Shown here piece by piece: positions 17,674 to 28,462 of a stretch of DNA of 64,000 nt. Source of the stretch: Paraburkholderia aromaticivorans (GTDB lineage Bacteria; Pseudomonadota; Gammaproteobacteria; Burkholderiales; Burkholderiaceae); NCBI RefSeq assembly GCF_012689525.1, contig NZ_CP051516.1, forward strand, positions 868,001 to 932,000. The letters are read 5' to 3'. The notes beneath the pieces are model-generated. The model saw nothing but the letters and a program-made list of their open reading frames with translations, searched no databases and was not told where the DNA came from. The position numbers were made by a program, and so were the translations under genes. How positions within the stretch are numbered: position 1 is the stretch's first letter; each line of letters opens with the position of its first letter.

Positions 17674-17691
17674 AATGTAATCGATTACATT
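17674..17691. promoter_or_regulatory. LacI-family operator (perfect palindrome)
   Basis: AATGTAATCGATTACATT is a perfect 18-bp palindrome with a central CG, the typical form of LacI/PurR-family operators. It ends 16 bases before the TTG start of the regulator gene, so it probably gives autoregulation and control of the transporter and catabolic genes. Confidence 0.8.
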
Positions 17692-17707
17692 TTCGAGGCG
17701 AGTTCAC

Positions 17708-18787
17708 TTGTCCAGATCGTCGTCTACCAAGGCTCCTGCGGCAGTGTCCGCGGCGCGTCCCCAGCCCGGCGTCCAGCCGTTGCGCGGCGCGGGCGATGGC
17801 ATGTCGATTGCCGGCGTGGCCGAGCAGGCGGGCGTCTCGGTGGCCACGGTGTCGCGCGTGCTGAACGGCCACGAGAACGTGCGGCCCGCCACGCGAGACA
17901 AGGTGCTGGCCGCCATCGATGCAAGCGGCTACCGCGTCAACGAACTCGCGCGCAACCTGCGCACCGCCGAAAGCCGCCTGCTGCTGACCATGGTCCCGGA
18001 CGTAGGCAACCCCTTTTACGCAGAGATCGTGCGCGGCATCGACAGCGTGGCGCGCCAGCACGGCTACTTCATGCTGCTGTGCGACACCGGCGCCGATCCG
18101 GGCCGCGAGCGCAGCTACTTCGATCTGCTGCGGCGGCGTCGCGCGGACGGCGCGATCTGTCTCGATCCGGCCACCATCCAGCAGGCGCTGGGCGAGGCCT
18201 CCAGCGCCTTGCCGTGGGTCGCGTGCTGCGAGTTCGACCCTTCGGTAGGCGTGCCGTACGTGGGCATCGACAACTACCGCGCCGCGGGCGACGCCGTCCG
18301 GCATCTGCTCGCGCGCGGCCACCGCCGCATCGGCTTCATCAATTCCGATGTCGACTACCTGTACGCACGTCAGCGTCAGCAAGGCTATCTGGACGCGTTG
18401 ACCGCAGCGGGCATCACGCCGGACGAACGCTGGCGCATGAACCTGAACAGCCTCGACTATGAAGCGGGCGCGTCGGCCGCGGCCACGCTGATGAATCAGC
18501 CGCAGGCGCCGAGCGCGATCTTCGCGGTCTCCGACACGCTCGCGATCGGCGTGATCCACGGCTTGCGCAGCGTCGGCAAGCGCGTGCCGGACGACATCGC
18601 GGTGGTCGGCTTCGACGATATCTCGCTCGCCGCGCAGATCGATCCGCCGCTCACCACCATCGCGCAGCCCATGCGCGAGCTGGGCGAAACCGCCGCGCGT
18701 CTGTTGCTGCAGCGGCTCGCCAACCCGTTGGCGAACGTGCCGGGCGTGCTGTTGCCGCATCGGCTCGTGATTCGCGGGAGCGCCTGA
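17708..18787 (+). CDS. LacI-family transcriptional regulator
   Basis: 359 residues from a TTG with GAGG nine bases upstream; an ATG at 17801 (MSIAGVAEQAGVSVATVSRV) would give 329 residues and is a real alternative. The N-terminal helix-turn-helix VAEQAGVSVATVSRVLNG is followed by a periplasmic-binding-protein-like sensor domain (DVGNPFYAEIVRGID, GFDDISLAAQIDPPLTTIAQP). The ABC ATPase gene starts three bases after its stop, so it is the first gene of the cluster it likely represses. Inducer unknown. Confidence 0.93.
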   Translation: MSRSSSTKAPAAVSAARPQPGVQPLRGAGDGMSIAGVAEQAGVSVATVSRVLNGHENVRPATRDKVLAAIDASGYRVNELARNLRTAESRLLLTMVPDVGNPFYAEIVRGIDSVARQHGYFMLLCDTGADPGRERSYFDLLRRRRADGAICLDPATIQQALGEASSALPWVACCEFDPSVGVPYVGIDNYRAAGDAVRHLLARGHRRIGFINSDVDYLYARQRQQGYLDALTAAGITPDERWRMNLNSLDYEAGASAAATLMNQPQAPSAIFAVSDTLAIGVIHGLRSVGKRVPDDIAVVGFDDISLAAQIDPPLTTIAQPMRELGETAARLLLQRLANPLANVPGVLLPHRLVIRGSA

Positions 18788-18790
18788 ATC

Positions 18791-20258
<1,468 letters not shown>

Positions 20259-20278
<20 letters not shown>

Positions 20279-21272
20279 AGCCGTGCAAACCGGCCGCGCG
20301 TTGCGCTTCGCACATCGACTGTATGCGCTCGGGCCGCTCGTCGGACTGGTCGCGCTGTGCATTGTCGGCACGCTGCTCAATCGCGATTTCGCTACCGTCG
20401 ACAACATGATGAACGTGCTCACGCGCACCTCGTTCATCGGCATCATCGCGGTCGGCATGACCTTCGTGATCATTTCGGGCGGCATCGATCTGTCGGTCGG
20501 CTCGATGGCGGCGCTGATCGCGGGCAGCATGATCTGGCTGATGAACGGTCTCGCGGCGGGCATCGGCGGCCATACGCTTGCGCCTTTGCTGATCGTCACG
20601 CTCGGCATCGTGATGGCTCTGGTGCTGGGCGGCCTGTTCGGCTGCGCGCACGGCTTGCTGATTACCAAAGGACGCATCGAGCCGTTCATCGTCACGCTCG
20701 GCACGTTGGGCATTTTTCGCGCCGTGCTGACGTGGCTCGCCGACGGTGGCGCGCTGACTTTGGATAACTCGTTGTCCGATCTGTACGGCCCGGTGTATTA
20801 CGCGAGCCTGTTCGGCGTGCCGGTGCCGATCTGGGTCTTCCTGGTCGTCGCGGCGGGCGGCGCGTTGATTCTTAACCGCACGGCGTTCGGCCGTCACGTG
20901 CAGGCAATCGGCTCGAACGAACAGGTCGCGCGCTATGCGGCGATTCGCGTCGATACCGTGAAGATCGTCACGTACGTGCTACTCGGTATTTGCGTGGGCG
21001 TCGCCACCGTGCTGTACGTGCCGCGTCTCGGCTCGGCCACGCCGACGACCGGTTTGCTATGGGAGCTCGAAGCGATCGCCTCCGTGGTGGTCGGCGGCAC
21101 CGCGCTCAAGGGCGGCGAAGGGCGTGTGATCGGCACGGTGATCGGCGCGATTCTGCTCTCGGTGATCGCGAACATTCTGAATTTGACCAGCATCATCAGC
21201 GTGTATCTGAACGCGGCGGTGCAGGGCGTAGTGATTATCTTCGTCGCGTTCGTACAACGTGGACGGCGGTAG
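20259..21272 (+). CDS. Sugar/polyol ABC transporter permease (RbsC-like)
   Basis: 337-residue inner-membrane permease of the CUT2 class with eight or more hydrophobic segments. Hallmarks: [21 protein letters not shown], the loop [16 protein letters not shown], and [29 protein letters not shown]. The start ATG overlaps the ATPase gene and has GAGGAG upstream. Confidence 0.94.
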
Positions 21273-21361
21273 CGGTGGCGCTTCACATTGCGCTTTGAAT
21301 TTGCAATCACGGCGAGTTGAGAATCGGGGCGCACGAACGCCTCACAAAAGGAGACACAACC

Positions 21362-22324
21362 ATGAAGCAGGTCATTCGAGCGGTCGGCGCCGGCATGCTG
21401 GCGTTGGGGATACTGGGCACGGCGAACGTCGCGCGCGCCGACGACAAAGTCACGTTGGGCGTTGCGATTCCGACGGCCGACCACGGCTTCACGGGCGGCA
21501 TCGTCTGGTGGGCGAACAAAGCCAAGAGCGATCTGGAGAAGGCGCATCCCGATCTGAAGGTGATCGTCAAGACCGCGGCCGGCGCGCCCGAGCAGGCGAA
21601 CCAATTGCAGGATCTCGTGACGGTCAACAAGATCAATGCGCTCGTGATCTTCCCGTTCGAATCGGCTTCGCTCACGCAGCCGGTCGCGCAGGTGAAGAAG
21701 AAAGGTGTGTACGTGACGGTGGTGGATCGCGGCCTGACCGACACCAGCGCGCAGGATGCGTACGTGGCCGGTGACAACACCGCGTTCGGCAAGATTCCCG
21801 CCGAGTACCTGGCGAAAGCGCTCGACGGCAAGGGCGAAATCGTCGCGCTGCGAGGCATTCCGACGACGCTCGATAACGAACGCTGGACCGCGTTTACGGG
21901 CGTGCTGAAGGCGTATCCGAACATCAAGATTCTCGATGCCAAGTACGCGAACTGGAATCGTGACGACGCCTTCAAGGTCATGCAGGATTACCTGACGCGC
22001 TTCAAGCACATCGACGCCGTCTGGGCCGCGGACGACGACATGGCCGTCGGCGTGATCAAGGCGATCGAGCAGGCCAAGCGCACCGACATCAAGATCGTGT
22101 TCGGCGGGGCAGGGTCGAAAGGCATGGTGAAGAACGTGATGGACGGCGCGCCGATGATCAAGGCCGACGTGTCGTACTCGCCGAAGTTCATCTACGACGC
22201 CATCAAGCTCACTGCCGAAGCGCGTCTGAAGGGCGACAAACTGCCGGCCACCACGATCATCCCGTCGGTGCTGATCACGAAGGAAAACGCGCAGCAGTTC
22301 TATTTTCCGGACTCGCCGTTCTGA
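21362..22324 (+). CDS. Periplasmic sugar/polyol-binding protein
   Basis: 320 residues from the ATG at 21362, preceded by AAAGGAG. A signal peptide ([23 protein letters not shown]) precedes a Peripla_BP_4 domain: [46 protein letters not shown]. It is the receptor for the CUT2 importer. Residues do not identify the ligand. Confidence 0.93.
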   Translation: MKQVIRAVGAGMLALGILGTANVARADDKVTLGVAIPTADHGFTGGIVWWANKAKSDLEKAHPDLKVIVKTAAGAPEQANQLQDLVTVNKINALVIFPFESASLTQPVAQVKKKGVYVTVVDRGLTDTSAQDAYVAGDNTAFGKIPAEYLAKALDGKGEIVALRGIPTTLDNERWTAFTGVLKAYPNIKILDAKYANWNRDDAFKVMQDYLTRFKHIDAVWAADDDMAVGVIKAIEQAKRTDIKIVFGGAGSKGMVKNVMDGAPMIKADVSYSPKFIYDAIKLTAEARLKGDKLPATTIIPSVLITKENAQQFYFPDSPF

Positions 22325-22402
22325 CCTGAGCATCCGGGGCGCGCCGCCGGGCCTTCTGCCGCAGCGGCGCGGCGAGCGCGCCCTCGTTCGAGGAACCGTA
22401 CG

Positions 22403-23452
22403 ATGAAAACCATCAAAGGGCCGGCGATTTTTCTCGCCCAGTTCATGGGCGACGAGGTGCCGTTCGACAACCTCGCGCATCTTGCCGAGTGGGCCGCGGG
22501 TCTCGGCTTCAAGGGGATTCAGGTGCCGTGCGACAGCCGCCTGATCGATCTCGAACAGGCGGCGGCGAGCCAGACGTATTGCGACGAGTTACGCGAGATC
22601 GCGGACGACGCCGGCGTGACGATCACCGAACTCTCGACACACCTGCAAGGGCAACTCGTCGCCGTGCATCCGGCTTATGACGTGTTGTTCGACGGCTTTG
22701 CCGCGCCGCATGTGCGAGGCGATCCGGCCGCGCGCACGCAATGGGCGATCGAGCAGATGAAGCTCGCGGCGAAGGCTTCGCAGCGTTTGGGGTTGAACAC
22801 GCATGTGTCGTTTTCCGGCGCGCTCGCGTGGCCGTATCTGTATCCATGGCCGCAGCGTCCGGCCGGTTTGGTCGAGGCCGCGTTCGACGAACTCGCGCGC
22901 CGCTGGACACCGATTCTCGATGCGTTCGACGCGGCGGGCGTGGACGTGTGCTACGAACTGCATCCCGGTGAAGACCTGCACGACGGCGTGACCTTCGAGC
23001 GGTTTCTCGACGCGGTGAAGCAGCACGCGCGCGCCAATATCCTCTACGATCCGAGTCATTTCGTTTTGCAGCAACTCGACTACCTTGCGTTCATCGACAT
23101 CTATCACGAGCGAATCAAGGCGTTCCATGTGAAGGACGCGGAGTTTCGTCCGAACGGCAAGCAGGGCGTGTATGGCGGCTATAGCGGCTGGGTCGAGCGG
23201 GCGGGGCGCTTTAGATCGCTAGGCGACGGCCAGATCGATTTCGGTGCGATCTTCTCGAAGATGGCGCAGTACGATTTTCCCGGCTGGGCCGTGCTCGAAT
23301 GGGAGTGCGCGCTGAAACATCCGCACGACGGCGCGCGCGAAGGCGCGGAGTTCATCCGCCGGCACATCATCCGCGTGGCCGAGCATGCATTCGATGATTT
23401 CGCCGGCAGCGGCGTAGACGCTGCGCAGCTAAAGCGAGTGCTCGGCATCTGA
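22403..23452 (+). CDS. Sugar phosphate isomerase/epimerase (TIM barrel)
   Basis: 349-residue xylose-isomerase-like TIM barrel (AP_endonuc_2 family). Probable metal ligands sit in CYELHPGEDLH, LYDPSHF, FHVKDAEF and LEWECA. Such proteins isomerise or epimerise keto sugars or inosose-type intermediates. Placed between the importer and a Gfo/Idh/MocA dehydrogenase, it is likely a catabolic step for the imported compound. RBS GAGGA precedes the ATG. Confidence 0.88.
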   Translation: MKTIKGPAIFLAQFMGDEVPFDNLAHLAEWAAGLGFKGIQVPCDSRLIDLEQAAASQTYCDELREIADDAGVTITELSTHLQGQLVAVHPAYDVLFDGFAAPHVRGDPAARTQWAIEQMKLAAKASQRLGLNTHVSFSGALAWPYLYPWPQRPAGLVEAAFDELARRWTPILDAFDAAGVDVCYELHPGEDLHDGVTFERFLDAVKQHARANILYDPSHFVLQQLDYLAFIDIYHERIKAFHVKDAEFRPNGKQGVYGGYSGWVERAGRFRSLGDGQIDFGAIFSKMAQYDFPGWAVLEWECALKHPHDGAREGAEFIRRHIIRVAEHAFDDFAGSGVDAAQLKRVLGI

Positions 23453-23485
23453 GGAACGCGGCCAAACCGCAAAGGAGTAAAGGCG

Positions 23486-24637
23486 ATGCCACAACGAAGG
23501 GTCAGGCTTGGAATGGTCGGCGGCGGACAGGGCGCGTTCATCGGCGCGGTGCATCGGATTGCGGCGCGGCTCGACGATCGTTACGAACTGGTGGCGGGCG
23601 CGTTGTCATCCGATCCCCAGCGCGCGCAGGCGAGCGCCGACGAGGCAGGGATCGCGCGCAGCTATGCGGACTGGCGCGAAATGGCGCGCGCCGAATCCGC
23701 GCGCGACGACGGCATCGACGCAGTGGCGATCGTCACGCCGAATCATCTGCACGCGCCGGTCGCGACGGCGTTTCTCGAAGCCGGGATTCACATCGTGTGC
23801 GACAAACCGCTGGCGATTTCGCTGGCGGAAGGCGAGGCGCTGGCGAAACTGGCTCGCGAGAAGAACCGGCTGTTTGCATTGACGCATACGTACTCCGGCT
23901 ATCCGCTGGTGCGTCATGCCCGCGAGTTGATCGAAAGCGGCGAGTTGGGCGAAATACGCGTCGTGCAGGTCGAATACGCGCAGGACTGGCTGGCGGAGCC
24001 GATCGAAACGAGCGGCACGAACAAGCAAGCGGGTTGGCGCACGGACCCGGCGTTAGCCGGGCCGGCGGGATGTCTCGGCGATATCGGCACGCATGCGTAT
24101 CATCTTGCCGCGTTTGTCACGGGCATGACGCCGCACGCGCTCGCGGCGGAAGTGCATACCTTCGTGCCGGGGCGCCGGATCGACGATCACGTGCAGGCGA
24201 TGCTGCGCTATCCGAACGGCGCGCGCGGCATGCTATGGGCGAGTCAGGTGGCGAGCGGCGCGGAAAATGCCTTGCGTTTGCGGGTGTATGGAACGAAAGC
24301 CGGTCTCGCGTTCGATCAGGAGCATCCGAATGAATTGTGGTTCACACCACTGGGCGGTGCGGCGGAGCGCCTGACACGAGGGCGCGTGAAGAGCGCGATC
24401 GCGGCCCACGCGACGCGTGTGCCGTCTGGACATCCTGAAGGTTATCTGGAAGCGTTCGCGCAGTTGTACAAAGACGCGGCGTTGCAGATCGAAGCGTTGG
24501 ATGAAGGTCGCGCGCTGCCCGCCGAGAGCCTGTTGCTGACGACGGTGGAGGACGGCGTGGCGGGGCTGCGATTTATCGAGGCGATGCTCGCGAGTAGCGC
24601 GGCGGATGGGCAGTGGCGCGAGATAAAACCCGCTTGA
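23486..24637 (+). CDS. Gfo/Idh/MocA-family oxidoreductase
   Basis: 383 residues: an N-terminal Rossmann domain ([19 protein letters not shown]), the [13 protein letters not shown] strand, the catalytic [10 protein letters not shown] motif with Lys, and a C-terminal domain with [11 protein letters not shown] carrying the catalytic Asp/His pair. It oxidises a sugar or cyclitol with NAD(P). Strong RBS AAAGGAG upstream. It is the last gene of the LacI-ABC-isomerase cluster; substrate unproven. Confidence 0.9.
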   Translation: MPQRRVRLGMVGGGQGAFIGAVHRIAARLDDRYELVAGALSSDPQRAQASADEAGIARSYADWREMARAESARDDGIDAVAIVTPNHLHAPVATAFLEAGIHIVCDKPLAISLAEGEALAKLAREKNRLFALTHTYSGYPLVRHARELIESGELGEIRVVQVEYAQDWLAEPIETSGTNKQAGWRTDPALAGPAGCLGDIGTHAYHLAAFVTGMTPHALAAEVHTFVPGRRIDDHVQAMLRYPNGARGMLWASQVASGAENALRLRVYGTKAGLAFDQEHPNELWFTPLGGAAERLTRGRVKSAIAAHATRVPSGHPEGYLEAFAQLYKDAALQIEALDEGRALPAESLLLTTVEDGVAGLRFIEAMLASSAADGQWREIKPA

Positions 24638-24692
24638 CGCTGAATACGTGACATGTGTGATTCACGAACATCGTCTCAACTAAAGTGAAGCG

Positions 24693-25124
24693 ATGGACCG
24701 TGAGATTGGGACTCGAATACATTGGGTGCTGATGTATCACGAGACCAGCCACGCGCCACACCCCGACGGCAAGGTCGAGCGTTCACAGTTGACTGACCTG
24801 AACGAGTTCTGGTTCCACCATGCCCCGACCGAAGACGAGATTGACCAGCGAATTGAAGAGTGGCAGTTCGACTACAACGGGCGCCGCCCGCATGGCTAAC
24901 TCGACGGCAAGACGCCCGTTGACCGCATCGCAGAAGTGAGCGAAATCACCCCTCTCCCGGAGCAGGTGGAAAGCACGTATGACAAACAGAAAGAGCGAAT
25001 CAGGCACCGCGAATGGCGAATCGACAAGACCCTTGCCGGACATCATCGGCGCGTGCTTGAACTCGCGTCTCCTACCGGAGCCACGAACTCAAGCACGCCA
25101 GGAAAACGGTCTTCAAGAAAGTGA
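24693..25124 (+). pseudogene. Transposase remnant (C-terminal part, one in-frame stop)
   Basis: One reading frame holds HPDGKVERSQLTDLNEFWFH, then EWQFDYNGRRPHG, a TAA stop at 24897-24899, then LDGKTPVDRIAEVSEITP. This resembles the C-terminal end of integrase-core transposases (IS481-like or IS3-like), where RPHGSL-GKTP is usual. The N-terminal and catalytic parts are absent. The 24638-25169 gap holds no other supported feature. It marks the left edge of the accessory island. Confidence 0.75.
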
Positions 25125-25169
25125 AACGACGTCTGTGCATCGCACACATTATCGCCGGGCGTTGACAGA

Positions 25170-27968
25170 TCAAACGCCCAACCACCTCGAGCAATCGGCC
25201 AACTGGCTGAGGCTAAGTGTTGAATGTTCTTCGGTCAAATACCGGCGCACTATATCTGGCGTCAACTGCGGGAAACCCTCATCGATCATTTCCTGCTGTA
25301 ACCCCTCCGGGGCGGGCCTATAGCCCCCGGTCCAGTCGGTAATGGCGTCACGGATTTCCGGATTCATATTCCCTGGCTTGTCCGGGTTTTCCTTCATCCA
25401 GCGCCGCATCTCCTGACGCCCCCAACCCGGGACCGTGGCCGCACCTTCTACCTCACCGCTACCGGATGGCCCCGCGGCGGCAGAAGACGAGGGTCCGGCT
25501 ACGGGCGACGACGGAGACGGTTCCACGCGCTGTCGCTTGGCCGGCGGCTCCGGATTCTCCGTGTCGGAGATAGGCCTAACATAGGCCTGCTCCGACGGCG
25601 ACCAGTAGCCGCGACCGTGCTCGACGTCCTTGACCCAAGACTCGGGCACCCCGGTTTTTTGCACAATCTGTTGCGGGGATAAGCGGCCTTCGTCGTAGAG
25701 TTCGCCGATCTGCTCATACTGTTGCCGGGTCATCGGCTCGACCGTGGGCTGCGGCGCGGGTTCGGTCGGCGCCTTCGGAGCTGCGCCTTGCCCGGCGCCA
25801 CGGGCGGCCTCGCGCGCGTTCAAAAAGGCAACCTCAATTAATTGTTTGGGCTGCTCCGTTTCAGTCGCATAGCCCATCGCGCCACGGTAGGCCACATAGG
25901 TATTTCCATGTGTCCACATATCGGCGGCCTTTTGCAGCGACCCTCCGGCTTTCAACTGCGTATAAACGTTTTTTCCCGTGAGGCTCGCGAGACGGGCCTC
26001 AGGTTGACTGATCGCTATTAGCGGCAATCCGTGATCAGTTGCAAACCTTGAGCAGAATCTTTGAGCAGTAGCCTTTGACATACCCCGTCTTGCTGCGATC
26101 TTGATATAAGACAGGCCGTCGTTGCAGTAGTCCATGTAAATCTGCCGCCCTAGCTCGTCTGTGTACGTCGGCGCGCCCCCCTTCAGCCCGGTATCCGTAT
26201 TCACTTCCCAGTTCCCGTCACTGTTCAGCCGTACCGCATATGACGGCTTCGTGCCGCGTTCCGGCGACTGCACTCTCCACGTTCCATTGTCACTGTCGTA
26301 GGCCACTGCGTACGTCCTGTCTCCCTGCTGGATAATGCCCCGGCCCTTGCCGTCACGATAGATGCCGCGGAATTGCGGGTCCGGCGTCAGATCTCCTTCC
26401 GGCTTGCTCAAGTAAGTGTCGGGCACGTCCGGCACCCCTTGAGCGCCTTTGGGTCCGGCGTGTGGCGCCTCTCCCGCTGCCGGACCGCCGTGGCCCTCCA
26501 CCGCACCGCCGCCGTCCGCGTCCGACATCCTGACGTTGCTCTCTCCCGTCTTGCCTGCACCCGGGGCACCTTCGTCCTCGCCGCCGACATGCGGTTCGGA
26601 GCCTCCCTTCCCACCCTCGATTTTTCCGGCCCCCCCGCGTCCGCCTGGAAGCTTCGCCTCCCCGAGCATCCCGCCAAGCACATTGGTGAACAGGTCGATA
26701 CCCATGTACGCCGTCTGGTAGCTGTACAGCAGATCCCCTGCGAAGTTTCCCGTCCGCAGGTCATCGGCATTGATGCTCGTGAGATCCTGTGGCGGCTGCG
26801 GCGCCCTCACACCGTCGCGCAACGCATAGTCAGGGATGTTCAGGGAAGCAGAGTACGGCAGTTGGGCAGCCGCCCATGTGCTCTTTTGCGCCGCATCGTT
26901 GTACCAGTCTTTCAGGGCCTGGAAATGTTCGGGGTCGTGCTGCATCCGGTACAGGAATTCCTGTGCGTTGCGCGGTGACGTGAATGCCTTTTCGGCAAAT
27001 TTTTGGAGCCGGGAAAACGACATCCTGCCGGTCTCCCGATCATCTCCCTGCATCCCGCTTGCGTAGTTCAGCGCCAGATCGAGCTCCCTGTCAGCCTCGG
27101 CCCACTGGTCATCAGTCTGCGCGTGCGCCCGCGTAATGGCGCCCGCCACCTGCTGTTGCAGCGTCTGACGGATCCCGGCAGCCTGCCGGAATAGCGCCTC
27201 GCGTTCCGCAGGTGTTTTCGCCTGCTCGAACCGTTGTCCCAGCAGCCTGAGCAGCGCCACCTGCTGCTGTCCCGCAGCGCCCAGATACTGCGCGCCGTAG
27301 GGCGGCGTGAACTCCAGCTTGACCCGTTGCACCGGATCTTTCATCGCCTGCTGGTAGGCCGTATCCACCGGCTTTTGCACGTACGTCGTGAGCGCACTGG
27401 CAATCTTCTGGCGATCGCTGGCGGAGGTCGCGCTTTCGTACGCGTTGACGGCCTCCGCCACCATGCCAAGGTATTTCTCGCGCGTTTGCTGGGGAAGCGC
27501 AGCGATTTTCTGGAGGAGCAGGGTCACCTGCTGGTCGAACTGCACCGCGTCCTGCGGCATGCCGCGCAGACCGTCGCCCTGCAGATCCGCCAGCGCGGTG
27601 GCGTTCTTGCTGTCGTCCGGAAGGTTCGTACTGCCCTCGTAACCGTCGATCAGATGTCCGGCCTCCGCTGGCGAAATGCCTGAGCCGGCTGTTACGGGCG
27701 CACTGGGCTGTGCTGTGACTGCCTGCGTGATGCCAATGCGCCCGAGCGTCGACGGGGACGGGGACGGTCGGGCACGGTTGGCGTGTGGCTGTCTCTCGCC
27801 GCCAGCCACCGATCGCCGCCCGGCGACAGGCGATCCGCCTGACAGTTGTCGCTGCACGACGACGTCGCCGCCTTTGGAACTGTCGTCGTCGTTCGGTTTC
27901 GGATTCTGGTCATCCTTGTCATCGGACATTGAAACGGGAATATAAGTAGTTATGCCAGGAACATACAT
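25170..27968 (-). CDS. Large effector-like protein with HTH-like segments and nuclear localisation motif
   Basis: 932 residues from the ATG at 27968, chosen because GGAG stands seven bases upstream; a second ATG is at 27929. I do not recognise the family. Order: a polar, disordered N-terminus without signal peptide (residues 1-90), an Ala/Gln-rich helical region (100-430), a Gly-rich linker (440-515), a segment with GDRTYAVAYDSDNGTWRVQSP reminiscent of repeats in large secreted toxins (550-595), helix-turn-helix-like segments (about 604-647 and 745-782), a Pro/Ser-rich stretch with PAKRQRV (809-815), and a final helical segment. It reads like a secreted, host-directed protein, but no secretion genes are in view. 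Confidence 0.7.
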   Translation of the reverse strand: MYVPGITTYIPVSMSDDKDDQNPKPNDDDSSKGGDVVVQRQLSGGSPVAGRRSVAGGERQPHANRARPSPSPSTLGRIGITQAVTAQPSAPVTAGSGISPAEAGHLIDGYEGSTNLPDDSKNATALADLQGDGLRGMPQDAVQFDQQVTLLLQKIAALPQQTREKYLGMVAEAVNAYESATSASDRQKIASALTTYVQKPVDTAYQQAMKDPVQRVKLEFTPPYGAQYLGAAGQQQVALLRLLGQRFEQAKTPAEREALFRQAAGIRQTLQQQVAGAITRAHAQTDDQWAEADRELDLALNYASGMQGDDRETGRMSFSRLQKFAEKAFTSPRNAQEFLYRMQHDPEHFQALKDWYNDAAQKSTWAAAQLPYSASLNIPDYALRDGVRAPQPPQDLTSINADDLRTGNFAGDLLYSYQTAYMGIDLFTNVLGGMLGEAKLPGGRGGAGKIEGGKGGSEPHVGGEDEGAPGAGKTGESNVRMSDADGGGAVEGHGGPAAGEAPHAGPKGAQGVPDVPDTYLSKPEGDLTPDPQFRGIYRDGKGRGIIQQGDRTYAVAYDSDNGTWRVQSPERGTKPSYAVRLNSDGNWEVNTDTGLKGGAPTYTDELGRQIYMDYCNDGLSYIKIAARRGMSKATAQRFCSRFATDHGLPLIAISQPEARLASLTGKNVYTQLKAGGSLQKAADMWTHGNTYVAYRGAMGYATETEQPKQLIEVAFLNAREAARGAGQGAAPKAPTEPAPQPTVEPMTRQQYEQIGELYDEGRLSPQQIVQKTGVPESWVKDVEHGRGYWSPSEQAYVRPISDTENPEPPAKRQRVEPSPSSPVAGPSSSAAAGPSGSGEVEGAATVPGWGRQEMRRWMKENPDKPGNMNPEIRDAITDWTGGYRPAPEGLQQEMIDEGFPQLTPDIVRRYLTEEHSTLSLSQLADCSRWLGV
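25524..25544 (-). other. Candidate nuclear localisation motif PAKRQRV
   Basis: Residues 809-815 of the large protein read PAKRQRV within a Pro/Ser-rich, probably disordered stretch. This fits the monopartite eukaryotic pattern K-[KR]-X-[KR] and resembles the Myc-type motif PAAKRVKLD. In bacteria such motifs occur by chance, so weight comes only from its place between HTH-like segments. Confidence 0.5.
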
Positions 27969-28318
27969 AATGATTCTCCGGAAAGCAAAACGTGGCCGCC
28001 CGCGATCGACCGCTCCAGCCACGCGGGCGTAGTCTGCACGCCAGCCGCACTTCGCCTTGGCCGGCGCTCCAGGTCAGTTTGCTTTGCGCGTTTTCGGTGG
28101 GGTGGTAACGGAGTAGGCGCTCGGGCTTTGTCACGTTGGTCCAGCGAAGTCACATGTGCCGGAGGGCATGGACTGTGGGCTCATCGGGTGGACGGATTTT
28201 GGGCGACGCCGGTAAATCCGCGCCAGGCCGGGTGCAGCACAATAAGGTTAACGGAAGAAAAGTGGAGATCAGTGTTTCGTCAATGAGCGAAACGGATATC
28301 AGATGATATCGAGAACCG

Positions 28319-28384
28319 AAAGGCAGCTACACGGAGGAGTTCCGCGAGCAGGCGGTGAGCTTCGGCAGCGGTCGCCGGTCATGA
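28319..28384 (+). pseudogene. Fragment of IS3-type transposase OrfA
   Basis: The plus strand encodes KGSYTEEFREQAVSFGSGRRS followed by TGA. This resembles the first helix of IS3-family OrfA proteins (typically RYTEEFREQAV). Only about 20 residues remain. With the remnant at 24693-25124 it brackets the large effector-like gene. The rest of 27969-28462 shows no supported gene. Confidence 0.6.
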
Positions 28385-28462
28385 CGTTGATTACGCGTGC
28401 GTTGCGGTTCGCGTATCAACGCTCGTGACACGCAAGCCAAATAGCGAAGGAGGCTTTTCAGC

